64,000 nt of DNA from CAYWCV01 sp964629885 (GTDB lineage: Bacteria; Bacteroidota; Rhodothermia; Balneolales; CAYWCV01), in assembly GCA_964629885.1 (NCBI GenBank), contig CAZVRJ010000008.1, positions 11,854-75,853 of the forward strand. Reading direction: 5' to 3'. The notes beneath the pieces are model-generated. The model had not been told where the DNA came from and searched no databases. It saw only the letters and a list, made by a program, of their open reading frames with translations. Positions 45,078-53,978 of the stretch are shown here, piece by piece. Within the stretch, counting starts at the first letter, position 1; every line of letters begins with the position of its first letter. Both the position numbers and the translations under genes were made by a program.

Positions 45078-45899
45078 ATGCACTTAACACGAATCTACAT
45101 ATTGTTAGCCTTTGTCCTGACAGCCTGCAACGGCGCGTCAAAACATGACGACACTTCCATAACTGACCTGTTTAATCAAGGCTCATGGGTCGACCTAACA
45201 CACTCCTTCAATTCGAACACCCTCTATTGGCCAACGGCCGACAACTTCAAAAAGGACACCGTTTTTGTAGGCATTACCGACAACGGCTTTTATTATCAAG
45301 CGTTCAACCTGTTTGCAGCCGAGCATGGTGGGACACATATAGATGCCCCCATTCACTTTTCGGAGGGTAAAAAGACCGCAGATGAAATCCCACTTTCATC
45401 GTTGATGGGTCCTGTTGCAAACCTGGATGTCGTTGACTCAGCCACCGTAAACCGTAACTATCAAATCACAGTCGACGACATTTTACGTTGGGAATCTGAG
45501 AATGGCGTAACTGTCGATCGTCACGTGTTATTCGCAAACACCGGTTCTTCTAAGTTCTGGCCCGACCCCGTAGCATACATGGGAACGGACAAAAAAGGAT
45601 TGGTCGGAGTGCTTTCCCTTTCGTTTCCGGGTTTGCATCCCGATGCAGCCAAATGGCTCACCGAAGAGCGCGACATCATTGCTTTTGGAATTGATACACC
45701 GTCGATCGACTATGGCCAGTCTAAGCTATTCGAGACACACCGGCATTTGTTCGCGGCCAACATTCCAGGGTTTGAAAATGTAGCAAACCTTGACCAGCTG
45801 CCTGCCAAAGGCGCTTACGTCATAGCATTGCCGATGAAGGTTGAGCGTGGCAGTGGTGCACCGGCCAGAATTATTGCCTGGGTTCCGAACCAACCGTAA
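45078..45899 (+). CDS. Cyclase-family (kynurenine formamidase-like) lipoprotein
   Basis: This 273-residue metal-dependent hydrolase of the cyclase superfamily has the metal-binding signature HGGTHIDAPIHF in full, then a GIDTPSID segment and a late HRHLF. The N-terminus MHLTRIYILLAFVLTAC is a lipoprotein signal with lipid Cys17, so the enzyme is exported and anchored. The start at 45078 is supported by this signal and by the palindrome upstream; a longer frame back to 44949 would run through the promoter region. Kynurenine formamidases act on N-formylkynurenine, but the substrate is not known for this one. Confidence 0.85.
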   Translation: MHLTRIYILLAFVLTACNGASKHDDTSITDLFNQGSWVDLTHSFNSNTLYWPTADNFKKDTVFVGITDNGFYYQAFNLFAAEHGGTHIDAPIHFSEGKKTADEIPLSSLMGPVANLDVVDSATVNRNYQITVDDILRWESENGVTVDRHVLFANTGSSKFWPDPVAYMGTDKKGLVGVLSLSFPGLHPDAAKWLTEERDIIAFGIDTPSIDYGQSKLFETHRHLFAANIPGFENVANLDQLPAKGAYVIALPMKVERGSGAPARIIAWVPNQP

Positions 45900-45913
45900 G
45901 TGCCCACATAGCC

Positions 45914-46696
45914 TTATTCGCCCTTAAAAGAGGGTTTCTCTTTGGCGAGAAACGCCCTTGTGCCCTCTTTGAAATCGGCTGTGCCACAAAGGTTCGCAAA
46001 CAGGTCGGCTTCAGTCTCATAACCTTCTTCGGGCGATTCGTCGGCAGCAATGATGGCCTTGATGGCAGCGGCAACCGCCAAAGGAGCACGTTTTAGTATG
46101 CTGCTTAGAATGGATCGGGCTTCGTCCAACCCAGCACCCACATCGACAAGCCTGTTTACTAGCCCCATGTTGTAAGCTTGCTCAGCCTTCGCTGGGTTAC
46201 CAGTGAGAATCATCTCCATAGCGCGACCTTGACCTATCAGCCTAGACAAGCGCTGTGTCCCACCATAGCCTGGAATTAAGCCAAGAGTGACCTCGGGCAA
46301 TCCGAATACGGCATTGCCACCCGCAACCCGTAAATGGCATGCTAGTGCAAGTTCACAACCACCGCCGAGGGCATATCCTTCCACGACGGCTACAAATGGC
46401 TTGGGGCTTCTAGCAATGCGCATGAATACAGCTTGACCATTGGTGGCCAAAGCATGTCCAGTTTCCTCGTTGAGGCTAGAAAGTTCTGCGATGTCGGCAC
46501 CGGCAACAAAAGCCTTTTCACCTGCACCTGAAACGATCACTGCCCGCACTGACCTGTCGACGATAAGATCTTCGACAGCGTGGTCGATCTCTTTCATGAC
46601 CTGCGCATTGAGAGCATTCAGCTTGTCTGGACGATTTATGGTGATTACAGCGATGCCTTCGGGCGAACGCTCTACGATAAGTGTGTTGTAATTCAT
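45914..46696 (-). CDS. Enoyl-CoA hydratase / isomerase family protein
   Basis: This 260-residue crotonase-fold enzyme hydrates 2-enoyl-CoA in fatty-acid oxidation or related routes. The oxyanion-hole motif is AFVAGADIAEL with EGYALGGGCELALAC (catalytic Glu in this helix), and the second catalytic Glu lies in GLPEVTLGLIPGYGGTQRL. The ATG at 46696 fits the family start (MNYNTLIVER). It begins 4 nt after the stop of the coiled-coil gene, so it is the last gene of the PspA operon, an unexpected company. Confidence 0.93.
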   Translation of the reverse strand: MNYNTLIVERSPEGIAVITINRPDKLNALNAQVMKEIDHAVEDLIVDRSVRAVIVSGAGEKAFVAGADIAELSSLNEETGHALATNGQAVFMRIARSPKPFVAVVEGYALGGGCELALACHLRVAGGNAVFGLPEVTLGLIPGYGGTQRLSRLIGQGRAMEMILTGNPAKAEQAYNMGLVNRLVDVGAGLDEARSILSSILKRAPLAVAAAIKAIIAADESPEEGYETEADLFANLCGTADFKEGTRAFLAKEKPSFKGE

Positions 46697-46700
46697 AATC

Positions 46701-47570
46701 TTAAGATGATTCTCGTGCTCTTGTAGCGCCAAGTCGGGATTCAGAGTCCCCGCCGTTGTTGCCTAAATCGATTTCGTCGAGCATGCTAATGCTAGGCAAC
46801 ATATCGGCTTCGACTTCCTCCATCAGAGTGGCTGTCTCCTCAACCTCGATAAGTAGGTTATCGAGCTGGAATCCTATCTCCTCAGGGTTGTTCATCGTCA
46901 TCGACTGCTCATAAACGTAGCGTACTGCATCTTCGATGGTCTCGAGCTGCGTTTCAGCTATGGCGAATTTTTCCCTTGCAGTCTTGAATCGCTCAAGACG
47001 CTTGTTGAGGATATTTATTCTGCGGGCCTTGATGCTGCGCAACTTCTCGGATGTCGACTCTTCCATTTCCTGCCGCTCATTTCGAATTTCATCGGCTACC
47101 TTGGTTTCGGTAGACGAGCGCAAGTACATCTCATACTTTCGGAACATATCCAATAAGTTGAGATAGTTTGAGAGAAGTCCGTCAATCTTGTTGTTGATAC
47201 TGTCGAGCAAACCTTGTGAGGTGTATGGCAATTTCTGAAAGTTATCCTTGATCAGCTTGCTGAGGTGTTTAAGCACCAAAAACCGTTGTTGGCTTTCGCG
47301 ATCCAAACCTTGGAACACCGTGGTGTTCTCTTCGGCCTTTTTGCGCTCGCGGGCTTTGCGTGCATCGACAGACTTGCGAAAATTCGGCAAATTTGGAACT
47401 GTCCCCAGATACATGAGCTCCATGCCGAAGGCCAGCGAGAAGATGACGGTCGGAAACATCCATACATCGTTCAGAAAAAACGATGTAGTCGTAGCTACGA
47501 TAAGCAACAGCAGGTTGAGCGGATGCAGGAATGCTTCTCTAGTGTAATTTGTGCCTTTTTCTTCGGCCAT
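46701..47570 (-). CDS. Membrane-anchored coiled-coil protein, unknown function
   Basis: I do not recognise a named family. The 289 residues start with two adjacent hydrophobic helices (about 17-33 and 36-56) joined by a tight FFLNDVWMFP turn, then a long charged, helical, coiled-coil-prone region (about 70-265) facing the cytoplasm. The tail ends SESRLGATRARESS. Operon position after the PspA-like gene and the small coiled-coil gene (18 nt upstream) suggests that it may be a membrane anchor for them. This is inference. Confidence 0.7.
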   Translation of the reverse strand: MAEEKGTNYTREAFLHPLNLLLLIVATTTSFFLNDVWMFPTVIFSLAFGMELMYLGTVPNLPNFRKSVDARKARERKKAEENTTVFQGLDRESQQRFLVLKHLSKLIKDNFQKLPYTSQGLLDSINNKIDGLLSNYLNLLDMFRKYEMYLRSSTETKVADEIRNERQEMEESTSEKLRSIKARRINILNKRLERFKTAREKFAIAETQLETIEDAVRYVYEQSMTMNNPEEIGFQLDNLLIEVEETATLMEEVEADMLPSISMLDEIDLGNNGGDSESRLGATRARESS

Positions 47571-47588
47571 TCGTTTTTCTGATCAGTA

Positions 47589-48065
47589 CTAGTTATCGGA
47601 TTGTGGACGACCGAGCGATTTGCTGCTTGTGTTCGGGCTGAGTGGATTTGAAAGCGAATCGTTCTCGGATGGCTTCTTGCCCAGAGTTTTCTGAGCAGGA
47701 TGATTGGCAGCCTGTTCCTCTATGGCATCGTTGAGCATGCCCAACTCCATCTTCATTTGCTTCAGCGTTTCGGAAGCCCTTTGCTTACGCAGTGTCTCTT
47801 CGTCGGCTGGACTAACATGGTCGTCGGCATCGGCCGACTCCATTGCCATATCGAGTTTAGCCTCTGCGATGAAGACCTTTTCACGAACCTTGTCGAGCGC
47901 CTCGTCGAATTGATCTATAAGACCTTGAGGATTGATTTGTTGAACTGCATTCGTGATTTTTTTTACACGCTCTGCCTCGGCGAGCTTGTTCTTAAGCTCT
48001 CGTATTTTGAGGTAATGCGCCTTGTATTCCTCTTTGAGTCGATTGCGTTCTTCTTCTCCGCTCAT
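47589..48065 (-). CDS. Small coiled-coil protein, unknown function
   Basis: This 158-residue soluble protein has helices rich in Lys/Glu (about 1-120) and a disordered Ser/Asn/Pro tail. The tail has two K-[ST]-L-G-[KR] elements (QKTLGKK and SKSLGRP). The preceding PspA-like protein ends with GKSLGKT. No known domain is evident. It starts 11 nt after the PspA gene and is clearly in its operon. Confidence 0.7.
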   Translation of the reverse strand: MSGEEERNRLKEEYKAHYLKIRELKNKLAEAERVKKITNAVQQINPQGLIDQFDEALDKVREKVFIAEAKLDMAMESADADDHVSPADEETLRKQRASETLKQMKMELGMLNDAIEEQAANHPAQKTLGKKPSENDSLSNPLSPNTSSKSLGRPQSDN

Positions 48066-48076
48066 GCTTGCGTCGA

Positions 48077-48829
48077 TTAGGTTGTTTTCGTCTTGCCTAG
48101 CGACTTGCCACCCTCCGTGTCGGAACCTTCTGTTTCTTTGTCGAGAAGCGGTTTGGTGGTCTCAGTCTCCGTGTTCATTTCAAGCTTGAACTGCTTCACG
48201 AGCTCACTGGCGCGCAAACGCTCGGCATCCACTTCGATCTCCATAGTCTTGGTATCGATGCTATCGAGGGCAATCTCCATGCGAGCTTCGTTCTTGGCGG
48301 TCTGCTCGTTGATGCGATTGAGCATCTCATCGTGAGTCTGATCCATACCGCCAACCTCAAATTGCTCGAGCGTGTCGGCAATCTTGGCCTGCCAAGCAGC
48401 GCGCTCGCTCGCACGAAGGGCCTCACGAGCCTCACGGATTTTACGATCTTTCTCACGCATGAAAATCTTCTTGACTTGGATCGCCTTTTCGTAAGCTTTC
48501 TTGGCGAAATCAAGCTGCTCAGATATGGAACCAAGTTGCTCCCTGCTCTTCTCGAGCTGCAATGCGTAGGTTTCTGCAATGTCGTCCCTGCCGGCATTGA
48601 TGGCGCTCTTGATCTTGCTGGTAAGCTCAGTTATGCTCTTGGTGTACTTGTCGTGCTCCTTTTGCAGAAGAATCACGTTTGCACGAACAGTCGCGATGTT
48701 TTCGTTCATCCGCGGAACCTGATCGTTCAGTTCGCGAATGTTCTGCTCAAGAATAAGTTTGGGATCTTCGATGCTGCTTACTAATCCACCAAAGAGGGAT
48801 TTTAATGCACGAACAAATCGTTTCCACAT
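48077..48829 (-). CDS. PspA/IM30 (Vipp1) family protein
   Basis: This 250-residue membrane-remodelling protein of the bacterial ESCRT-III-related PspA/IM30 family starts with an amphipathic helix MWKRFVRALKSLFGGLV, then the SIEDPKLILEQNIRELND helix, and continues with long alpha-helical hairpins (to about 215). Family members form rods and rings on the inner membrane under envelope stress. A charged, likely disordered tail (about 215-250) ends in GGKSLGKTKTT. It is the first gene of a four-gene operon. PspF, PspB and PspC are absent, so control differs from the E. coli model. Confidence 0.88.
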   Translation of the reverse strand: MWKRFVRALKSLFGGLVSSIEDPKLILEQNIRELNDQVPRMNENIATVRANVILLQKEHDKYTKSITELTSKIKSAINAGRDDIAETYALQLEKSREQLGSISEQLDFAKKAYEKAIQVKKIFMREKDRKIREAREALRASERAAWQAKIADTLEQFEVGGMDQTHDEMLNRINEQTAKNEARMEIALDSIDTKTMEIEVDAERLRASELVKQFKLEMNTETETTKPLLDKETEGSDTEGGKSLGKTKTT

Positions 48830-49015
48830 AGTGCCGATAGATTATGATGTGAAGTTTGACGGTAGATTTCGCCGGTTATGGATATCTATGATGAATATAC
48901 CTTTTTGAACATTGTCATGCATACCAACTTTACTGACTGCATGATCATCTGAACGATGGTTTTGTTGTGACAATACCTATGTGTACAGATTTTTTCGCAA
49001 AATGTTACAATTAGA

Positions 49016-50170
49016 TCAAAAATCCCTGAAAAGATCTAAAAGCGGCCAAGCTGAAGATGGAAAGATTTGGCGGCTTGTGTCCCGATACTCATCGCGATAC
49101 GGTAGTTTCGTGCGCAGGTGCCGAAATTCCCGAAGCCTTTCTTCTGAAGTAGGGAGCTTGATGCTAGCTCTGAGACTCCGGTCGTGGTCTAAGAAATCAT
49201 CAATTAATCGACTTGGCAATAGTTCGCCACCAATGTCCAAAATTTCGTCAATAGAAGGCTTTGGGGTTACATCCGTGTAGAGTTTTGGTCGAACGACATC
49301 ATCTGGCATTGACGTTTTTCCACTTTCCAAGCTCATCATCATGTGTGCTACTGCCAACTCAGTTGCCTGCCGTTTTGATCTGTTCGAATATCCGGCAATG
49401 TGCGGTGTTCCGACGATGGACATTTCGAGCAGTGTTTCATTGACTGCGGGCTCGTGTTGCCACACATCAATGATTGCATCGTCCAGATAGCCTCCGTTTA
49501 ATGCCGAGATAACGGCATCCTCGTCGGCCACACCACCCCTTGACGCTTGGATGAGTAATGTGCGGTGTCTAGAGAATAGCTTATTAGAGTCCAGCCATCC
49601 TTTGGTCACCCACTTTCCGGTCTCGGTGAGCGGTGTGTGAAGCGTCAAAATCTCGCAATCTAAAACGTCGTCGAGTGTCGCAGTATAAAAGTCTGGCTCT
49701 CTGAGAGAACGGGGTGGGTCGTAGGTCACTACTTGGATCCCTAGTTCATGGGCCAGATTGGCAACGGCAGTTCCAACGAAACCAACACCAACAATGCCAA
49801 GCCTCTTGTCAGCAAATCTCCATCCCCTCTTTTGTGCTGTGTAGATTGCTGTTGTAAGGACGTACTCCGCCACAGCTTGGGCATTGCAACCGGCAGCAGA
49901 ACCGACGGCAATTCCTTTCTCGCTCAGCCATGGAATGTCAATGTGGTCATATCCGGCGCTTGCCGTGCCAACCCATTTCAGATTCTGGGTTTCTCGTAGA
50001 GATTTGGCATTCACTTTTGTGACGGTACGCACCAAGAGCGCATCGCAATCACCTGCATCGGTGGGTAATCCTAGGTCTGGATCGAATGTTGAAAGCTCTA
50101 TCGTGTCGGGAATCGACTCCCTAAGTAGATAAATGTGCTTGTCTGCCAGCAGCCGGAATGTCGGTTTCAT
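49016..50170 (-). CDS. pdxB: 4-phosphoerythronate dehydrogenase
   Basis: This D-2-hydroxyacid dehydrogenase oxidises 4-phosphoerythronate in the DXP-independent branch of pyridoxal phosphate synthesis. The catalytic residues are Arg in ASRGG, Glu in VWQHEP and His in TPHIAGYS. The NAD site is GIVGVGFVGTAVA. The DALLVRTVTKVN and GTASAGYDHIDIPWL segments are PdxB-like, and the 384 residues with a C-terminal dimerisation part fit PdxB better than SerA. It overlaps the preceding small gene by 4 nt (ATGA). Confidence 0.88.
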   Translation of the reverse strand: MKPTFRLLADKHIYLLRESIPDTIELSTFDPDLGLPTDAGDCDALLVRTVTKVNAKSLRETQNLKWVGTASAGYDHIDIPWLSEKGIAVGSAAGCNAQAVAEYVLTTAIYTAQKRGWRFADKRLGIVGVGFVGTAVANLAHELGIQVVTYDPPRSLREPDFYTATLDDVLDCEILTLHTPLTETGKWVTKGWLDSNKLFSRHRTLLIQASRGGVADEDAVISALNGGYLDDAIIDVWQHEPAVNETLLEMSIVGTPHIAGYSNRSKRQATELAVAHMMMSLESGKTSMPDDVVRPKLYTDVTPKPSIDEILDIGGELLPSRLIDDFLDHDRSLRASIKLPTSEERLREFRHLRTKLPYRDEYRDTSRQIFPSSAWPLLDLFRDF

Positions 50171-50670
50171 CCAACTCTTTTACGACGTCTGAGTGCCATT
50201 GGTTTATCTAACAACTCACTGACGATGATGGCTTGACGCAGAGCTCCAGGCTGGCGCAAAGCCAATGCAGTAGGGGAAGGTGGCTTTACCTTCTTTACCA
50301 TTAATAAATCCTCAATATCCCATCTTTCCTTCTTGTCGGCATCCTTCTTAGCCTGTTTGCGTTTCTTGGCCATCATTGGATCCACGTACTCGCTGTCGGC
50401 CCTGTGCGTTTGTGGCTTCGGCTGACCGACTAGGTCGCTTAAGTCACCGCTCAATATTCTTCCCAAGACGTCAAGCGCTGATGGCTGCGTATTTTTAGAT
50501 GGGGCCGATTCTACTTCATCAAGCTCTCTCTCAAGCACTTCGGCTGGGATGTAGTCCAATTCCTCGCCTTGTTTTTTAGGCGCATTTTGCTTGTTCTTGT
50601 TTCGCTGACCGGCCAACAAAGAAAAAAGGCCAATTGCGATGGCTATGACGATGGTTAAGAGATCATCCAT
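50167..50670 (-). CDS. Single-helix membrane protein, unknown function
   Basis: This 167-residue protein has one N-terminal helix (about 3-21), then a charged, mostly disordered cytoplasmic region and a conserved-looking end: LRQPGALRQAIIVSELL followed by DKPMALR. Small proteins with this C-terminal LRQA-hhSEhL pattern are common hypothetical genes in Bacteroidota; I cannot name a function. It is coupled to pdxB by a 4-nt overlap. Confidence 0.7.
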   Translation of the reverse strand: MDDLLTIVIAIAIGLFSLLAGQRNKNKQNAPKKQGEELDYIPAEVLERELDEVESAPSKNTQPSALDVLGRILSGDLSDLVGQPKPQTHRADSEYVDPMMAKKRKQAKKDADKKERWDIEDLLMVKKVKPPSPTALALRQPGALRQAIIVSELLDKPMALRRRKRVG

Positions 50671-50690
50671 AATTATCCAGCTTTCGTTGG

Positions 50691-52943
50691 TTATCTCCAG
50701 TACTTGATGTTTACCGTTTGCCCCTGGGAGTTCTTGACTTCGAGATTAAGTACTGCACCCCCACCTGCATCAAAGTGGCAGATTTTGATCGGATGCAATC
50801 CATACTCAAACGCAAGTCTCACCGATTTAGTTGCGGCACTGTGTAGTCCGTCGTTGTCGATCTCCACAAGCCCGTCGACCCAAAGTATGGAACCATCGTC
50901 AGACGTCAAAGAGATAGTGTAAACACCATCGAACGGAATTTCCATATAACCCGTCAATATCTGAGCATAAGGCCCAGTAACTCCTTCGGGCAGTGCAGGT
51001 ACATCTAATGTGCTGGTTTGATGTGTCAACTCAGGGTTGAGGGCAGAGCATCGGCTTATTGATACGGGATATAATTTTCTATCCAACCCGGGCGTTTGCC
51101 CAGACCGCTGAAGACCGGGGATCATTTGGAGGTGTTTCACCTCTAGTTCACGCACATCCGATCTGCGTCCTGTCGACGTGACCGACACGACCCTTACAGT
51201 TGCCATGGCGCCATCCATTAGCGGAATTCGTTGACTGATGGATGGATGGCAGTAGGCGTCTTCGCTTGGATCAGTGCCATCGAGGGTATATTGCAGACAT
51301 CCGCCAAAATGCGCGGCTTCGAGTTGCACCACAGCTTCGTCGGCCAGTGTTTGGATCGGAGAAAAACCGATCGGGTCGGGGATTCGGTAGTTTACATTAA
51401 ACTGATCAAGCATTTGGTACCGAGGACGCACTCGTCTCTGAAAGTCTGCGAAATCACGCTGGTGCTCTGGCGACCACACCCGTTCTGCGAGTGCCATCAT
51501 GCGCGGAAAGGCCATGTATTCAACGTGATCGGCCGTTTTCATGTACTCGGTCCACATATTCGCTTGGGCACCCATTACATGATGCCTGCGCGATGGATCC
51601 AACGATTCTGGTATTGGATCATAGGCATACACTTTCTCGATTGGACTAAACCCGCCAATTGCCAACGGCTCCTTGCTGGGCTCGGCTTGATAGTGATCAA
51701 AATAAAGTGCAAAGCCAGGCGACATGACAACATTGTGTCCATGGCTAGCTGCCTCAATACCACCAGCCTCGCCACGCCACGACATGACAGCTGCGTTCGG
51801 TGCAAGGCCACCTTCGAGGATTTCGTCCCAACCGATGAGCAGTCGGTCGCGGTTATTCAGGAATTTCTCGATCCTTCGGATGAACCAACTTTGAAGCTCG
51901 TCTTCGTCTTTGAGTCCTTCACGTTTCATGATAGCCTGCGCCTCGTCCGACTCTCTCCACCTTCGTTTGGGCACTTCGTCGCCACCGATATGGATGTATC
52001 TGGATGGGAACAAATTGAGCACCTCGTCGAGTACCGTTTCCAAAAACTCGAATGTGTTTTCTGTTGGGCAAAATACATCTTCGAAGACACCCCATGTGGT
52101 AGCCACTTCAAAAGGTCCTGGGGTACAAGCAAACTCTGGATATGCCGCCAAGGCTGCCAAAGCATGACCGGGCATCTCAATTTCGGGTACGACCGTGATG
52201 TGACGCTCAGCTGCGTAGGCAACAACCTCACGAATTTCATCTTGGGTGTAGAAACCACCATGTGAAATTCCATCACCAATGTATGGATTGAAATTCTTAG
52301 CCACCATCGTTTCCTTGCGCCATGCACCAATCTCTGTCAATTTTGGATAGGCCTTAATTTCGATGCGCCATCCTTGGTCTTCGGTAAGGTGCCAATGGAA
52401 GGTGTTCATTTTGAAGCGGGACATCAAATCGATGTATTTTTTCACAAATTCGACTGATCTGAAATGGCGAGCTACATCCAAATGCATCCCTCTCCACCTA
52501 AACCTCGGATAGTCTTCGATGCGGGCGTGTGTCAGTTGTGGTTGTTGTCCCGCCGAAATGAGCTGCACAAATGTTTGTGTGCCGTAAAAGACTCCGGCTG
52601 GATCTCCAGCTATGGTCACACCTGAATCGTAGGCGTCGAGGGTGTAATACTCTGATTTGCCAGTGCTCGGCGAAATTACAAGGCGAACAAAAGCCGAGCC
52701 AGGGTCATTAACGATCGAAGATTCAACGCCGTGAATCAGCATGAGTGATTCGACCAAGAGCTCTGCAGCTGGTCGTAAAGATTGATCGGCTACATATATA
52801 CCCAAGTTACCCCGAAGCATGCTGGTGGTGCCATCCGATTGCACCGATACTGGCATTGGCACCAGGGCTGGAGATTGTGGTTGTGCCACGCATGCAGCTG
52901 TGGATACAAAAAAAAGAATCCATGAAAGAAGTTGCCTTTTCAT
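50691..52943 (-). CDS. Secreted GH20 beta-N-acetylhexosaminidase with C-terminal PA14-like domain
   Basis: This 750-residue enzyme releases terminal N-acetylhexosamine. Layout: signal peptide (to about 20), GH20b-like domain (about 25-140), catalytic TIM barrel (about 145-500) with the Asp322-Glu323 pair in HIGGDEVPK, a chitobiase/FN3-like part (about 520-605, TLDGTDPSEDAY), and a PA14-like domain (about 640-735, DGVYTISLTSDDGS). The start ATG sits inside a 12-bp perfect hairpin. Substrates could be chitin or peptidoglycan fragments, or glycans. Confidence 0.93.
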   Translation of the reverse strand: MKRQLLSWILFFVSTAACVAQPQSPALVPMPVSVQSDGTTSMLRGNLGIYVADQSLRPAAELLVESLMLIHGVESSIVNDPGSAFVRLVISPSTGKSEYYTLDAYDSGVTIAGDPAGVFYGTQTFVQLISAGQQPQLTHARIEDYPRFRWRGMHLDVARHFRSVEFVKKYIDLMSRFKMNTFHWHLTEDQGWRIEIKAYPKLTEIGAWRKETMVAKNFNPYIGDGISHGGFYTQDEIREVVAYAAERHITVVPEIEMPGHALAALAAYPEFACTPGPFEVATTWGVFEDVFCPTENTFEFLETVLDEVLNLFPSRYIHIGGDEVPKRRWRESDEAQAIMKREGLKDEDELQSWFIRRIEKFLNNRDRLLIGWDEILEGGLAPNAAVMSWRGEAGGIEAASHGHNVVMSPGFALYFDHYQAEPSKEPLAIGGFSPIEKVYAYDPIPESLDPSRRHHVMGAQANMWTEYMKTADHVEYMAFPRMMALAERVWSPEHQRDFADFQRRVRPRYQMLDQFNVNYRIPDPIGFSPIQTLADEAVVQLEAAHFGGCLQYTLDGTDPSEDAYCHPSISQRIPLMDGAMATVRVVSVTSTGRRSDVRELEVKHLQMIPGLQRSGQTPGLDRKLYPVSISRCSALNPELTHQTSTLDVPALPEGVTGPYAQILTGYMEIPFDGVYTISLTSDDGSILWVDGLVEIDNDGLHSAATKSVRLAFEYGLHPIKICHFDAGGGAVLNLEVKNSQGQTVNIKYWR

Positions 52944-52949
52944 GGATTC
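52916..52949 (-). promoter_or_regulatory. 12-bp perfect hairpin enclosing the GH20 start codon
   Basis: Arms GAATCCATGAAA and TTTCATGGATTC (plus strand 52916-52927 and 52938-52949) flank a 10-nt loop. In the mRNA the start codon lies within the 5' arm, and the codons for Ser-Trp-Ile form the 3' arm. The start would be hidden in a strong stem. Confidence 0.75.
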
Positions 52950-53013
52950 ATAATAAAGAATCGTGATCGATTATGCTACTGGAGCATATGCCCAGAAGTC
53001 TTGGAGGCTGACG

Positions 53014-53439
53014 TTATTCTACCTTTTTGGCCTCGGCTACTTTGCTTACTTTCTTGCCTGAGAGTATGAACGGCATGCTAAGAGCGGTGAGTACCCCCAC
53101 CATCATCACGAACTCGACAATAAGGTAGTACGGATTCCGTGCGAAAAACTCAATCAGCATGATGAGCCTTGAAAAGAAGAGAATCAGGTAGAGCATGAAG
53201 AACCCCAGCACAAATCCGAGTGTATGAGCAGGCGACATTCCGAGTATACCGCCCTCGCGTTGACTCAGTCGTGAGAAATAGACTGGGATTCCAAGCATCA
53301 CCGTTGTGTAGACGATGCTCAACATAAAACCACCAAGGTCAAATGCACGTTCAAGAATAAAAGAAAGAACCAACTGTTTACCGACGATGATGACTAAACC
53401 TCCAACTAGGCAGAGACGAATCAAATTGGACAGACTCAT
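53014..53439 (-). CDS. Four-helix membrane protein, paralogue A of a new family
   Basis: I do not recognise the family. The 141 residues form four hydrophobic helices (about 7-28, 34-55, 72-98, 103-126). Residues 81-110 align without gaps to the two neighbours at 53499 and 54895: FMLYLILFFSRL, then an acidic residue, FFA, and a Leu-x-x-Glu-Phe end. The second helix ends GIPVYF, like SIPIYF in paralogue C. The C-terminus is Lys-rich. It is the last of the three copies, 59 nt after copy B. Confidence 0.75.
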   Translation of the reverse strand: MSLSNLIRLCLVGGLVIIVGKQLVLSFILERAFDLGGFMLSIVYTTVMLGIPVYFSRLSQREGGILGMSPAHTLGFVLGFFMLYLILFFSRLIMLIEFFARNPYYLIVEFVMMVGVLTALSMPFILSGKKVSKVAEAKKVE

Positions 53440-53498
53440 TAAGTCTCCAGGGTGTGAGTGTGAAAATTAAAAAAAATGCAGACATGCTGATTATCACA

Positions 53499-53951
53499 TC
53501 AAGTTTCTTTCGCAGTATCATCGTAATCGTCGTCATCAAAGTTGATCTTCCTAATGATGAAGGGTATGAACAGGAAGATTGCAACGATGGCGATGATAGG
53601 AAACTCGAGCATCAACAGGAACGGCTTTTCGGCGTACATGTCGATGAAGATGATCAGTCGCATTACAAAGAGCAGGAGATAGAGCGCGAAAACGCTCATA
53701 GCTATCGGAACCGTGTAGAACTCAACCTTGGGTTGTTGCTTCCTCTCGACGAATTTACTTATAGTCTTGTTTTCGGTACTTTTCCAATATCCGATGGCTA
53801 ATATTGTACCAAATACAAGTGCTAAAAAAGTGTCTCTAATATTCGATTCAATAGCATCGTCAACTGAAAAATTGGTAAATATGAAGTGTTTTATCAATAG
53901 AATGATAAGACAACAAACATAAATCCCGACAACAACAAGCTTGCGTTGCAT
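53499..53951 (-). CDS. Four-helix membrane protein, paralogue B of a new family
   Basis: This 150-residue protein has four hydrophobic helices (about 5-26, 40-57, 80-106, 111-134). The conserved block is residues 88-117 (FALYLLLFVMRL ... MYA ... LEF). The C-terminus is very acidic (DDDDYDD). The gene begins 27 nt after the cysteine-symmetric lipoprotein gene and is likely co-transcribed with it. Function unknown. Confidence 0.75.
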   Translation of the reverse strand: MQRKLVVVGIYVCCLIILLIKHFIFTNFSVDDAIESNIRDTFLALVFGTILAIGYWKSTENKTISKFVERKQQPKVEFYTVPIAMSVFALYLLLFVMRLIIFIDMYAEKPFLLMLEFPIIAIVAIFLFIPFIIRKINFDDDDYDDTAKET

Positions 53952-53978
53952 ACATGGTTGTGCTGAGGGAGCTAGTTA

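Noticed and set aside
49016..50170. Annotation as phosphoglycerate dehydrogenase (serA)
   Set aside because: The N-terminal motifs and C-terminal part match PdxB; there is no ACT domain.
51231..52265. 344-codon open frame opposite the GH20 gene
   Set aside because: The plus-strand product resembles nothing and the minus strand holds the intact catalytic domain. It is a shadow frame.
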